Positions 34,592-44,450 of a stretch of DNA of 64,000 nucleotides are shown one piece after another. The notes under the pieces are model-generated. The model did not search any database. It was given only the letters and a program-made list of their open reading frames with translations, and had not been told where the DNA came from. Numbering within the stretch: the stretch's first letter is position 1; every line of letters begins with the position of its first letter. The stretch is from Hyaloperonospora brassicae (lineage: Eukaryota; Oomycota; Peronosporomycetes; Peronosporales; Peronosporaceae), in the NCBI GenBank assembly GCA_947650285.1, contig CANTFL010000386.1, positions 32,843 to 96,842 of the forward strand. Direction: 5' to 3'. A program made the translations under genes and the position numbers.

Positions 34592-35965
34592 TTAATTCGA
34601 CCCCATGGAGGCGTGGGCTTCTCGGACTTCCATATTCTGGCATTCTTGCAGCGTTTCTTCCAGATCGTCTGCATCTCCAAGGCGTAACATCGTTATCATT
34701 CTTGCCAGATCGCGATCGTCCAGGGTACTAAAGTAATGGTTTACATGTTTCTTACGATTAGCAGACGATCCATCTCGTATCGGGGTCTTCGCTTGGATCT
34801 CAGCCACATTCAGACGGTACAAGTACTCCAATGGAGTCTCGTTCGATCGCTTACGAGCTTGGTAGTAGATTCTTTCAACCGAAATAGCATTCTTCCCTCC
34901 ATATTTGGCCAAGAAGCCTTTCAGAAGTGCCTTCCACGAAGTCCTCGTCGAGCGACGGAGCGGATTGTACAAGTCACCCGCTGATCCCGTTAGATGATCG
35001 CTGAAGATTAGACGCTTTTCCGCGTCAGGAACTAGATCGCGTAGGAGCGCTAACGTCACCTTACAGATACAGTTTCCTGATCGTTCTTCATTCTTTTCTC
35101 GTTCGGCGAACTCTTTCAGTCCGGCCATGGCAGACATCCGAATCATTCGATTGGAGAACCCACCATCATCCAATGCCCTGCCGTTGCTACCTGTGGTAAT
35201 ATCTTATTACCATGGTCACGGCGCGCAAGATCGTGGTCGTGCGAGCTAATAAGACGCGATCCAACCGAAACCATGTCCACATCCGGCATATCAATCTCCT
35301 ATTCAATTAGGTGAACAGCCGATCAAACAGCATTCATACGGGCTTGTTCTAGCTCATGTTTCTTCATGGCTGCTCGAAAATAGGTATTCACCTGATCCGA
35401 TTCCACCATGTTCATGAACTGCGTCGCCTGTGGCTTTCCTGCCTGTGCCTCTTCCTCATTATGATCAAATTTCTTCCGCGATAGATCCGCGCCCCTTGGT
35501 CCTAGCGCCATCCGTTGGATTTTGAACGAATCGTTCGAGTCCTCTTCCGATTCCGCTGAAACATGACGGGACCGTCCAGTGTGTTCATCCTTTGGGGGGT
35601 TGCTGTTCGGTGTGAGAACTTGGTCCATCGTGACTCGCGGCGTGAACCGGTGATCCGTGGTGACGATCAACGGGGTCGGGTTGTCTAAAGAATCACGTAT
35701 GCCTATGAACGGACTCAACGTCTCAAACAGCGACTGTCCGGCATAATATCACGCGATCGTAGTTGCACTCTAATATAGTTTGCGCATTGAACGTTCCCGC
35801 AGTGAACCCCGCCTCAGTCAGCAGGTTATTTAGACGCCTAATCGCCTTCAACACGTTAAGAGTTGGTTTAGAAGCAGATATTGGTCCGTGTAGCGATCCT
35901 GTCAGCTTCAGCTTGATCGTTTTAAATACAGGGTCGCTCGACAACAGCTTTTCCAGCTCCAACAA
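34592..35965 (-). pseudogene. Family-B gag remnant
   Basis: Three frames in order: LEKLLSSDPVFKTIKLKLTGSLHGPI (35.96-35.72 kb), MSPFIGIRDSLDNPTPLIVTTDHRF through KKHELEQARMNAV (35.72-35.32 kb), and a capsid-like segment with FSDHLTGSAGDLYNPL, WKALLKGFLAKYGGK and RSNETPLEYLYRLNVAEIQA (35.17-34.59 kb). The last is typical of a retrotransposon gag capsid. The first two segments recur at 54.75-54.16 kb, confirming the family. No zinc knuckle was seen. Confidence 0.75.
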
Positions 35966-36487
35966 ATGGTATTCCCGGCTGATTTCGTCGAATCATTAAT
36001 CTTCAAACTTCACCTCGCAATCCACTGACTGTGAGGCTTGATCCATCTTCTCCGTCTTGCCCTTGTAGACGGCTTGCCTGTTTTTGTAAACGTTTCGATA
36101 TTGCTTCAGGATGACAGCATCTTAAATTCGTTCGAACTCTTTGCTTCTTTCTTTATCATATCTGATTGTTTACAAGATATGAATGAAAATCAGTTGGGGA
36201 TTGCCCTAGGGCTTTCATCCTGCATATCGAGCTTCGCAGCGCGATCTGCGGTGGTCCCCGAAGAGACCTCAGGAGAGGGTTGAGGGGTTTCTTCCAGATT
36301 TTGCAACCGATCTTCCTCTTTTATTTTCTTGTAGTCAACTTCCCTCCCAAAACTCTGACGATCCCGATATTATTCATTTTCACGCGTCTGCGACGATCCC
36401 TCTTTCGCTGGCGCTTCTATCCCAGGTTCAGTCATGATCTTAACTTCTTCGCATAGAGACTCACGGAGAAATACCGAGTCATCAGGA

Positions 36488-36506
36488 GTTCCGGGCACGC
36501 GCACCA
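36488..36506 (-). other. Primer binding site of the family-B element
   Basis: One base inside the LTR, the minus strand reads TGGTGCGCGTGCCCGG, complementary to a tRNA 3' end finishing GCGCACCA. The copy at 55,204 extends this with GGTTCGAATC in plus orientation, the T-arm/T-loop signature of a tRNA. Confidence 0.7.
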
Positions 36507-36507
36507 T

Positions 36508-37841
36508 TGTGATGGAGTGGTGATCACAATTTCCTTGTGATCCCGACACCCCGGACGACCGTCTAACCGAAAGGGTACCCCGTTTTTGTGCTGTGTGTCT
36601 TTTCTCTCACCTTGTGTACCCATCGATGGGGCGGGTTGCTCTCTTCTTGGTGGACTTGAGCTGAAGCTTAACTTGAACGTTTCGGGGATAGGTGTTGATC
36701 GGGTGGAAATGCTTCACCCGGTCAAACGTGGATCGCGTGGAAATCCTTCACTCGATCGCTTGTAACTTGGGCGCTCTCCCAGAGTCGCCTTTGCCAAGGG
36801 TTATTCTTGATCCGCGAGCCTTGTGACCACTTGAGCCGTCTCGCGATCTTGAATCTGAACTGTAGGATTTACTGCGTCCGATCGCAGTTGAAGGGGGGGG
36901 TGAGAATTGACGTTCCGCCTGTCCAAAAAACTTAAGGGCGAAGCTTGCAGAGACAGGGGTGACTCTCTATTCAACGAAAGACCAAAGTTCCAGACCGGGA
37001 GAAGTCGACGCGTGTCTTTCGTTGCGAATTCGATTCTTTTAAATGTCAAGCATCCAAATCCAAACCCTATAAATATGCCTATCTGTGAGCTAGGTCAAAT
37101 GTTGTGCACTGCCTGTCTATGTAATTTAATTCTTGCCTCATATGGTCCACAGGAGACACTCCTTATTGGATCGCTCCGTAGTGGATCGCGGTGTAGTGGA
37201 TCTCGGTAAAGTGGCTAGCAGCGCAGTGGATCTCGGTGCAGTGGACCGCGAGGTAGTGGATCGCGGAATGTGATACAAACCAATTTATGTGATCCACCTC
37301 GATTCGCCTTGTAGTGGATCGCTCCATAGTGGATCGCGGTGTGTGATCCTAACCAATTATGTGATCCACATGAATCAGAAGTACACACCCAGGATAGATC
37401 GTGGTCGATCGGTTGCATCTTCGATCGGTCATCCAAGGTCGGATCGCCGTCACGTCCTAAAATTCGCATACTTGATTATCTTGACGATCCACTCTTCCAG
37501 CTTGCTTCCATATTCATCTATATTACATTGTCATTAGCGATCCAGTACTCCAGTTGATTTTCACCCCTCGAGTGATCTGGTTCTTGTACCTTGGTGATCC
37601 AAACCTTCGATCACGGATTGTGATCGGTCAATCGTCGATCCTTAAATATACTCCTTCTTGACCGTTAGGTATATCAATCTGCATAATTCCCACAGTCATT
37701 TCCTGTCACTCAGTTGTGTGACACCATCATCGTACTAACGGGCCTATTTCCGAGAGCACTCCACCAATCATATCGATCTCGCACTTAATGCAGTAGGCGC
37801 GATACACACTTTTTATCATTGTTTTTCTGCACTTCTCCACA
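36508..37841 (-). mobile_element. Family-B 5' LTR (1.33 kb)
   Basis: TGTGATGG at the inner end and TCCACA at the outer end, with all family-B landmarks. A GTGGATCGC mini-array sits at about 37,160-37,340. It abuts the remains of an old family-A LTR at 37,842. Confidence 0.85.
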
Positions 37842-38032
37842 AGTGCTCTACTTATTGGTTGGTGTACACGGTACATCAACCAAATTGACCATTAATCGCT
37901 GCTGAATGCATGCAATGGGTGGTGAGCAAGAAACCTACTTAAGAGATTGTAGCCTAATATAGTTACATCAAGAAAAAGAGGATTTATTAAAGAAACTTAA
38001 CTATATGAATACAGTTCTACTTGTTCCCTTAT
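37842..38032 (+). mobile_element. Old family-A LTR, left part (right part at 46018-46155)
   Basis: It has the hairpin GTTGGTGTA...TACATCAAC, the ACCATTAATCGCTGCTGAATG core, then the A/T-rich LTR end finishing CTACTTGTTCCCTTAT. The sequence resumes at 46018 after the younger element and ends GCTCCGTTACA at 46155. So the full-length element is nested inside this older LTR. Confidence 0.8.
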
Positions 38033-38423
38033 TGTAACGGGGCACACCCTTGCGTAACTTAACGCAAGGGTTTTGAGTGCCCCGACAGACGTACACGTGG
38101 CAAGCGAGGAAGCGTAGGTAGGGTAAAAGTAGAACTGTTATATTAATAAATTAAGTCTTTAAACTACTGTCTCTTCGTTTGACTTAATTCAATTATACTA
38201 ATATAACTGCATGTATGGTGACGTCTCGTCACCACTCATTGCGCGCGTCTTGCGGCGATTGGTGGGTTGATATCATCACGATATCAACCAATGAACAGAC
38301 CCTTTGGTCGACCCTTTAATATCACCACTTTGGTGATATTGTTTTAAAGAATATCCATCTTTATATTCTTTATTGTCACTTTCCTTAAAGTGACAATTTC
38401 ATGTAACGGGCTGCCCCGTTACA
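38033..38423 (-). repeat. 3' LTR of the family-A element
   Basis: 391 bp, plus strand TGTAACGGGG...CCCCGTTACA. Internal stems include CCTTGCGT...ACGCAAGG, GGTGACG...CGTCACC, GATATC...GATATC, TATCACCA...TGGTGATA and TTGTCACTTT...AAAGTGACAA. Confidence 0.95.
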
Positions 38424-38426
38424 TCA

Positions 38427-38435
38427 CCCCCCTTT
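38427..38435 (-). other. Polypurine tract
   Basis: The minus strand reads AAAGGGGGG, then TGA, immediately before the 3' LTR. Position and composition fit a plus-strand priming site. Confidence 0.75.
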
Positions 38436-38553
38436 ACTGATAGTCACCGTGTGACTATCGAAAATGTGGTGGCCACCCGTTGGCCACCATTAAGACAGGG
38501 AGCACTTGTTGGGTCCGTTCCATTTACTTTCCGCTTGACCTCGCATAGTTAAC

Positions 38554-40161
38554 ATGTCTATGCGAGGTGACTCAAGATTCACACAGCCTGGTGCTGTGCA
38601 AGCCTCTGCGGCAGACGCTTCGTCGTCTACCGCCCCTTCTTCGCCTGCAGCAACAGGTGCTGCAGGTGCACGCGGTATCACACCGCGTGCGCACGATGAC
38701 CCTGATGTAGAGGTCATCTACTCTGGCGAGTCAGACGTGTCTGACTCGGGCAATGCTCCAGAGGCGTCTCGCTCACCGGCGACGCCTCAGTATTCGCCAA
38801 GACCACTGCCGAACGAACGGACTCGTGATTTGCATCACAGTCTGTTCGGCAGTGATGATGATGATGATCAGGGTGGTGAGTTCTATTCTTCACCACCGCC
38901 GGCTCGTGCGTCTTCGCACGAGCGTGATGACGATGGCGCGAGCCGTCGTCAATCTGGGAGCCGTGGTACCGACAAGGGTACCACTGTGAAGCGTGATGAG
39001 TTGAAGCCGTGGCGTTTGCCCGAACAACTCATCAATAGCCTGTCTCACGAGACAGGCCAACACCATCGAATACCCTTATTCGATGCAACCGAGCTTCACG
39101 GCTTGAGTCCCAGCGCGAAGAACTTTCGCGCTGAAGAAGATTTTTATCTCGATGTCTTTCTTAGACATCGATGGTACAACAGCAACCAAAAGCGTGACAA
39201 AACATCGCTTTTGGCTGCGTGGAACGCGTTCGTCCAAAACGTAAAGAATTTGGGACGAGAAGGGTGGCTCAAGAAACTTGAGGCAACACGCCTCAGGTTC
39301 GAACGGCGAACGCCAACCGGTGCTAGGTACCGGTTGCATTGTTTATCGAGTGAGGCAGGCATTCCTTGCCTCACATGGGGAGACCCTTGTGCGAGTTGTG
39401 TTGACAACTCGCAGCGTGCACATAGGGATGTGTACTCCCTAAATTCGCCCAGGGGAAGGGCACATCTCTCGGAGGAGATGCGTGACGCGATTGCAAACTT
39501 GCAATCCGTCTACAAGCGCCTAGGGCGCGTGTTTACCGATGGGCCACAGGACTCATCGGATGGGTCTCGTCATACTGGCGGACGAGACCTTCAACATCCA
39601 TCAACAGCTGAGAGCGGGGCTCCCAGCTGTTCCAAGAGGGTGGATACCCCCGCCACTGGACGAGGTAGCTCGTCCTTGATCCTGAATCGTCACGGTGATT
39701 CAAGATACGCTCCACTAGAAAGCGTTGATCACCGTGAGCATCCACCAAAGGATGTGGTGGAGGAGGAAAGACCTCCTCCAGATGATTCTGTTCACCATCT
39801 CGACCCTTACGAGATGGATCGCGCAATCGATGAATTGCGCGATGACTTGAAGCACGAGCGCGATCGGCGCTACGCTTTGACCGATACCGTGCGGAAGAAC
39901 CGCAAGGGTCACGAGGCTGATCGGGCGAGGGATCGCGCCGATTATGCCACGGCGCAGCTTCAGGTCGAGCGGGATGTCCGCTCCCTATTCGGCGAGCTGG
40001 CGACAGCTCGCGGGGAGATATCTCGGTTGAATACCGAGGTATCATATCTGCGCGACCAGACGTTTTGTCTGGAGCGCGAACGCAAGAACTTGATGGGTGT
40101 TCTTGAACGTGGGGGCTATCTTCATCGGAAGAAGAAGGCTCGTACTGACAGTACGACCTGA
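38554..40161 (+). CDS. Antisense ORF of the family-A retrotransposon, unknown protein
   Basis: A 535-aa uninterrupted ORF on the strand opposite gag-pol, between pol and the 3' LTR, overlapping the last 630 bp of the integrase/chromodomain frame. Residues 1-150 are acidic and Ser/Pro-rich with a DDDDD run. Residues 150-330 look globular ([40 protein letters not shown]) and carry a C-x8-C-x6-C-x2-C cluster (Cys263, 272, 279, 282) that could bind zinc. A long heptad-rich coiled coil covers about 410-515. The C-terminus is basic (HRKKKAR), NLS-like. I do not recognise the family. Antisense ORFs at this position are known from plant Tat-lineage Gypsy elements; equivalence is not claimed. The ATG lies in the loop of a 10-bp hairpin (38539-38567). 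The absence of stops over 1.6 kb in an element with a broken pol supports it being real. Confidence 0.7.
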   Translation: MSMRGDSRFTQPGAVQASAADASSSTAPSSPAATGAAGARGITPRAHDDPDVEVIYSGESDVSDSGNAPEASRSPATPQYSPRPLPNERTRDLHHSLFGSDDDDDQGGEFYSSPPPARASSHERDDDGASRRQSGSRGTDKGTTVKRDELKPWRLPEQLINSLSHETGQHHRIPLFDATELHGLSPSAKNFRAEEDFYLDVFLRHRWYNSNQKRDKTSLLAAWNAFVQNVKNLGREGWLKKLEATRLRFERRTPTGARYRLHCLSSEAGIPCLTWGDPCASCVDNSQRAHRDVYSLNSPRGRAHLSEEMRDAIANLQSVYKRLGRVFTDGPQDSSDGSRHTGGRDLQHPSTAESGAPSCSKRVDTPATGRGSSSLILNRHGDSRYAPLESVDHREHPPKDVVEEERPPPDDSVHHLDPYEMDRAIDELRDDLKHERDRRYALTDTVRKNRKGHEADRARDRADYATAQLQVERDVRSLFGELATARGEISRLNTEVSYLRDQTFCLERERKNLMGVLERGGYLHRKKKARTDSTT

Positions 40162-40765
40162 GCCTCCCCACGTAAAACGTAGGATGCGTGCGCATCCTAC
40201 GTGGCAATTCGAGTGTGTATGCATTGCCCTTGCGATGCAACACTCGAAATGGCCCAATGTATTTCGGCAGTAGTTTGCTACTGCCGACACTAGTGACTGC
40301 ATGTCCAGGTAGGTTTACCGTTGACAGTAGTACTAGGTCGTTAACCTTAAATGAAAGAACATTTGCTCTTCCATTCTTGTCTGCGTTCCGTTTCTGACGG
40401 TCCACCGCATTTGCGATGGAGTCCTGAACGAAACGGACTACCGCTTCTCGAGTCAGCAGGAAGTTCTCTGCTGACTCTTTGTTTTGTCTGGCAGTGCGCT
40501 TCGTGCGCACTGCTAAGATATTCTTCTCCTATTCAGCGAGGTTGCCTTCTTCCTCGCTGACATAATCGTTGGCGATGCTGAATATACCAGCATCGTCATC
40601 ATCATCCGAATCAATAATAGCGTCTTCGCTATTATTAAGATGATCTTCTTCATCGATGTCGACTTGATCGACATCGGCATCATACGTGACGACGTTTGCG
40701 TCGACACGTGATGAGCAAGAGCCAAAACGGTTTTTGCTCGAGCGAGTCCCTCCCCCCTTATCCAA
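39533..40765 (-). pseudogene. Integrase C-terminus and chromodomain of family-A pol, shifted and interrupted
   Basis: This continues integrase after a frameshift near 40,750. From 40,765 it reads GGGTRSSKNRFGSCSSRVDA, passes an acidic stretch, meets an in-frame TAG at 40,529-40,531, then the SH3-like C-terminal domain (FKVNDLVLLSTVNLPG, LPKYIGPFRVLHRKGNAYTL) and, after a linker, a chromodomain at about 39,727-39,560 ([35 protein letters not shown]). The chromodomain places the element among chromoviruses and is expected to guide integration to marked chromatin. It overlaps the antisense ORF, so both strands are constrained here. Confidence 0.85.
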
Positions 40766-43374
40766 GAGTTACACTCTATAAGGGTGGGCACTCGTGGATG
40801 GCGTAGGCCATTCACGTAAAACGGTGTGTGCTGTGTTGAAGCATGCACCGAATTATTGATGGCGAATTCCACCATGGGTAGGAATTCGCTCCAACTCGGA
40901 AACGAGTGGACATATCCTCGAAGAATCTCTTCGAGGACACGGTTCGCACGTTCCGTCTGACCATATGTTTCTGGATGGTCAGAAGTGGACATCTTCAATC
41001 GTGTTCCGAGAGTACGGAACACGGTTTGCCAAAATTCCGCCGTGAACCGAGGGTCACGGTCGGATACGAGTTCACGGGGTAACCCGTGGAGTCTAAAGAC
41101 CGTGTCTAGAAATACACGAGCACAACCTTGAGCCTTGATTGACTCAGGGACAGCAGCAAGATGGACCATCTTGCTGAATCGGTCTACAAACACAAGAATA
41201 CCATTATTCTTGTGAGCGTCTTCGGGAAACCCGAAGACGAAGTCCATTGAAACGGACTGCCAGCACTCTGTCGGAACAGGCAGAGGCTGCAATGGCGCAC
41301 GGGATGAAGGACTAGGCTTCACCCGTTGACAAACCTCGCAAGCACGTATATACTTGCGAACAAACTGATACTGGCGGGGCCAGTAAAAGTCACGACTTAC
41401 CGTGAGGTAAGTCTTTTCCCTTCCACGATGGCCGCTTGTTGGGGCATCGTGACACTCGTACATGATGCGCAACCGCATATCATGATGAGCGGGTACGACG
41501 ACACGAGGCGTGTCGTCGGCAACAGCTGTATAGTACAGCAATCCGTTGCGTGTACTATACCGATCCGATGAGGATCGGTACAAATCCGGTAAATCCCTCA
41601 TGGATTTACTAGATGGATTCACCAGATGATCCATCAATCGCAGAAGATCCTCATCTTCCGCGTATGCCTTTCGTACGTCGTCAAGTAAACTTGACGACGG
41701 GACACTGACTGACAGTGTCGCAACAGTGGGCTTATCTTCACTGTTGGATTGTGCGTCCGGCTCGAAATCGGGCCGGCGCGAAAGAGCATCCGCGACGACA
41801 TTGAGTCGTCCCGGTTTATACTCCACGGAGAAGTTATACTCCGCGAAGAAAGACAGCCACCTCGCCATTCTTTGCGAGAGGTGTGGGCCGTTTACGGCCG
41901 TGCGTAATGACGCATGGTCCGTGTAGACAACAAACGGTCTATCTCCCAAGAGATAGACGCGAAAATTAGCCAGTGCGTATTTCATGGCAAGGAGTTCCTT
42001 GTCATGCACTGGGTAATTACGCTCAGCTGCTTGCAGCTGACGCGACTGATAACAGATGACGCGCTCCGCGCCATCTGCATCGAACTGCATTAACGCACAG
42101 CCGATTGAGAAATCGCTGGCGTCACAGACCACATAAAATGGTCTGTCCTGATCTGCAATCGCCAAGATCGGCGATTGCATCAAGCTCCGCTTGATACCTT
42201 CAAAGGAACGCTGGCACTCAGCGTTCCATGACCACTTGACATTTTTCTTGAGCAAGCAAGAAAGATGAACAGCCATCTCGGCGTAGTTGCGCGAGTACTT
42301 GTGCAAGTACGCCGCAAGCCCAAGGAACTTCCTTAGTCCCTTGACATCGACTGGCACTGGCCAGTCGGTGATCGCCTTGATCTTTTCGGGATCAGGGCGT
42401 ACGCCGTGTTTACCCACGATGCACCCAAGAAGTGGTATTTCGCTAGCCGCGAATATACACTTCTTGAGGTTGGCGTACAACTTATGCTTGCGCATAAGTT
42501 GAAGAACCTGACGAACGTGAGTTCTGTGAACTTCAACGTCCGTCTTTCCGTCCATAGCCCGGCTATGGACGAACACATCGTCGAAGTAACTCGGTGCGAA
42601 GTCTCGCACCGGTCTCAACAGATTTGTTACACATCTGTTGAATGTTGCAGGGGCATTACTCAGCCCCTGTGGCATCACTAGCCACTCCCACAGCATCCCG
42701 CTGGGGGTACTCACTGCCGTGAACGGGACGTCCCGTTCACGCATCAGGATCCGATAGAATCCATCCATCAGATCCATGGACGAAAAGATGGTACTCTTTG
42801 ACATACCATCTATGATTACGTCCTTCCTCGGTATCGGCGTCTGAGCCGGTACCGTTGCAGCATTCAACTTGTTGAATGCGTGCACTATCCGCCACCCTCC
42901 TGTGGCCTTTCGCACACAGAAGGTCGGAGAGCTGTGAGGGGATGTTGATTCCCTCACATGGCCCGCTGCTAAGCGATCGGCAAAGAACTTGTCGATCGCT
43001 ATCTCTTGTTCACGAGGCAGTGGCCACTGCTTCATGACACAGTATTTCGAGCCCGGTTTGAGCTCGATCTCGTGTCGAGTGCCTTTGTCCTTAGGCAACT
43101 CGCAAGGTACGGATTCAGGGAACACATCCCTGAATTCGATCAAATCCTTATACAAAGGATTTGCCTGAAGTGACTCCCAGGATTGGGACGCGTATCGCTC
43201 AATCCGAGTCTTCTCATCGAGGACACTTTCGTCCATCGATGAGCTGCTGAGAACCCGTTCGTTCTCAGCAAATACTGTTGCCGACCGAATGTCGGTCACA
43301 TACTCGTCCTCTGTGACGAGTATGCAGATCTGCTTGACTTTGCCACTACGCAGATCACGCAAGAACCGTTTCGG
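40513..43374 (-). pseudogene. Family-A pol: reverse transcriptase, RNase H, integrase core
   Basis: About 950 codons, open from just after a TAA at 43,375-43,377; there is no ATG start, as expected for a Gag-Pol polyprotein. RT covers roughly 43.1-42.4 kb, with YFDD at about 42,574-42,588. RNase H begins with YVVCDASDFSIGCALMQ (about 42.13 kb) and has YTDHASLRT. Integrase has the HHCC zinc domain (H...H, CEVCQ) and a DDE core (MDFVFGFP, LVSDRDPRF, and the Glu in TERANRVLEE). After about 40,760 the frame leaves the true coding path at a G run (plus-strand C run 40,750-40,756), and the last 80 residues are out of frame. Confidence 0.92.
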
Positions 43375-44450
43375 TTATAGCGTTGGCAACTGAGTTATCT
43401 CCGAAGTCAACTTCGGAGGCACAATCAGATCAAGCGTATAAGCGCCTACGCTTGATCCGTCATTAACCAAGACGTTCAACGTCTCGGTTTCTTCCTGGGA
43501 ACTTGCTTCCACAGGTTGCTGAGGGCCTAATCCCTCAGCAAGCGACTCTTGAGGAATTCCTTCCTCAAGTACGTGGGGACTTATTCCCTCGACGTCTTCC
43601 GACTGTGGCTGTGCAACCACAGTCAGGAACCGATCCTCTACGGTCGACTCTCCAGTCGACCTAGGATTTTCATGTTGCCCCTTGGGGGCAACAGACTTCT
43701 TTCTTCTAAGATGCTGCCCGCTAGGCATGCATCCATGTCCCGGTCCACTCGACTTATTCGAGTGGTGGACCTTCGGCGCAGCCTGTACTTCTGTACAGCC
43801 GCCGGGAGCTTGCTCCACAGTGTAGTGATCAACTACACTGTGATCTTGTGCAGTCGTGCTAACGACCGTACCGCAAGTGAGGCCATCGCACTCACTCGCA
43901 GAACATCCACACGCTTGTGGACGCTCCAAGATGTTCATCAGATGGCCATCTGATGAACAAGCAGCAGGCATCTTCACGGATCGATGCTGCCAGCTCACTC
44001 TTGGCTCGTACTTTCTGAGCCAAGGTAATCCCAGGATGACATCAAATTTGTCATCCAGATCTAGTACGATGAAGTCATCATCGTACTGTTCGCCCTCTAA
44101 CGTGTAGTGGATTCCTACTACACGTTTTGCAACGGTTATCGATGCGCCTGTTGCAAGGCGCACCGTCATCCTTGTGAGGGGAATGTCGCGCTCAACGAAC
44201 TTGAGCCTACGACCCTCTAGTGACTGGCGACGAACAAAATTGTTCGACGCCCCACAGTCTACTAGGGCACGAAGCGACAAATCATTTGTCGCTTCCAACT
44301 TCAAGGTGATGAGCGAAACGTCATCACCAGGTGAAGAGACACACAACGATTGTGTATCTGGAGCAACTTTCGTCAAGATATTTGCAAATTCTCTTGAGGT
44401 TGCTGGATCAGTAGGGCGCTCCGCCCCTACTGACCCCGACCATTTTTTGA
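43375..44450 (-). CDS. Family-A protease region of Gag-Pol
   Basis: The frame is open from the gag overlap to a TAA at 43,377-43,375 and is -1 relative to gag. The retropepsin active site reads LVDCGASNNFVRR, with Cys where D(S/T)GA elements have Ser/Thr. The second half has FDVILGLPWL. A long linker follows, with the sequence KKSVAPKGQ. The frame continues without shift into RT except for the single TAA, so protease and RT were one polyprotein or the stop is read through. There is no ATG; translation must come from gag by frameshifting at 44,442-44,448. Confidence 0.85.
44408..44448 (-). promoter_or_regulatory. Putative -1 ribosomal frameshift signal at gag-pol
   Basis: Minus strand: in-frame heptamer A AAA AAT (44448-44442), a 9-nt spacer, then a GC-rich stem CAGTAGGGGCG/CGCCCTACTG with one bulged G and a 3-nt loop. 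The gag TAG is in the 5' arm. The protease frame is exactly -1 and is open through the overlap. Layout matches known viral -1 sites. Confidence 0.75.

Larger units (their letters stand above)
30901..37841 (-). mobile_element. Decayed family-B Ty3/Gypsy retrotransposon
   Basis: In minus-strand order: a 5' LTR (37841-36508), a primer binding site directly after it, gag fragments (about 35965-34592), a protease-like region, reverse transcriptase and the start of RNase H, where homology ends at 30,901. Integrase and the 3' LTR are missing. Frames are broken throughout by stops and shifts, so the element is inactive and older than the family-A copy. Confidence 0.85.

Noticed and set aside
40750..40770. 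Programmed frameshift at the integrase G run
   Set aside because: The shift is -1, but the codon register across the G run does not form a canonical slippery heptamer; a 1-nt indel or a homopolymer sequencing error is simpler.
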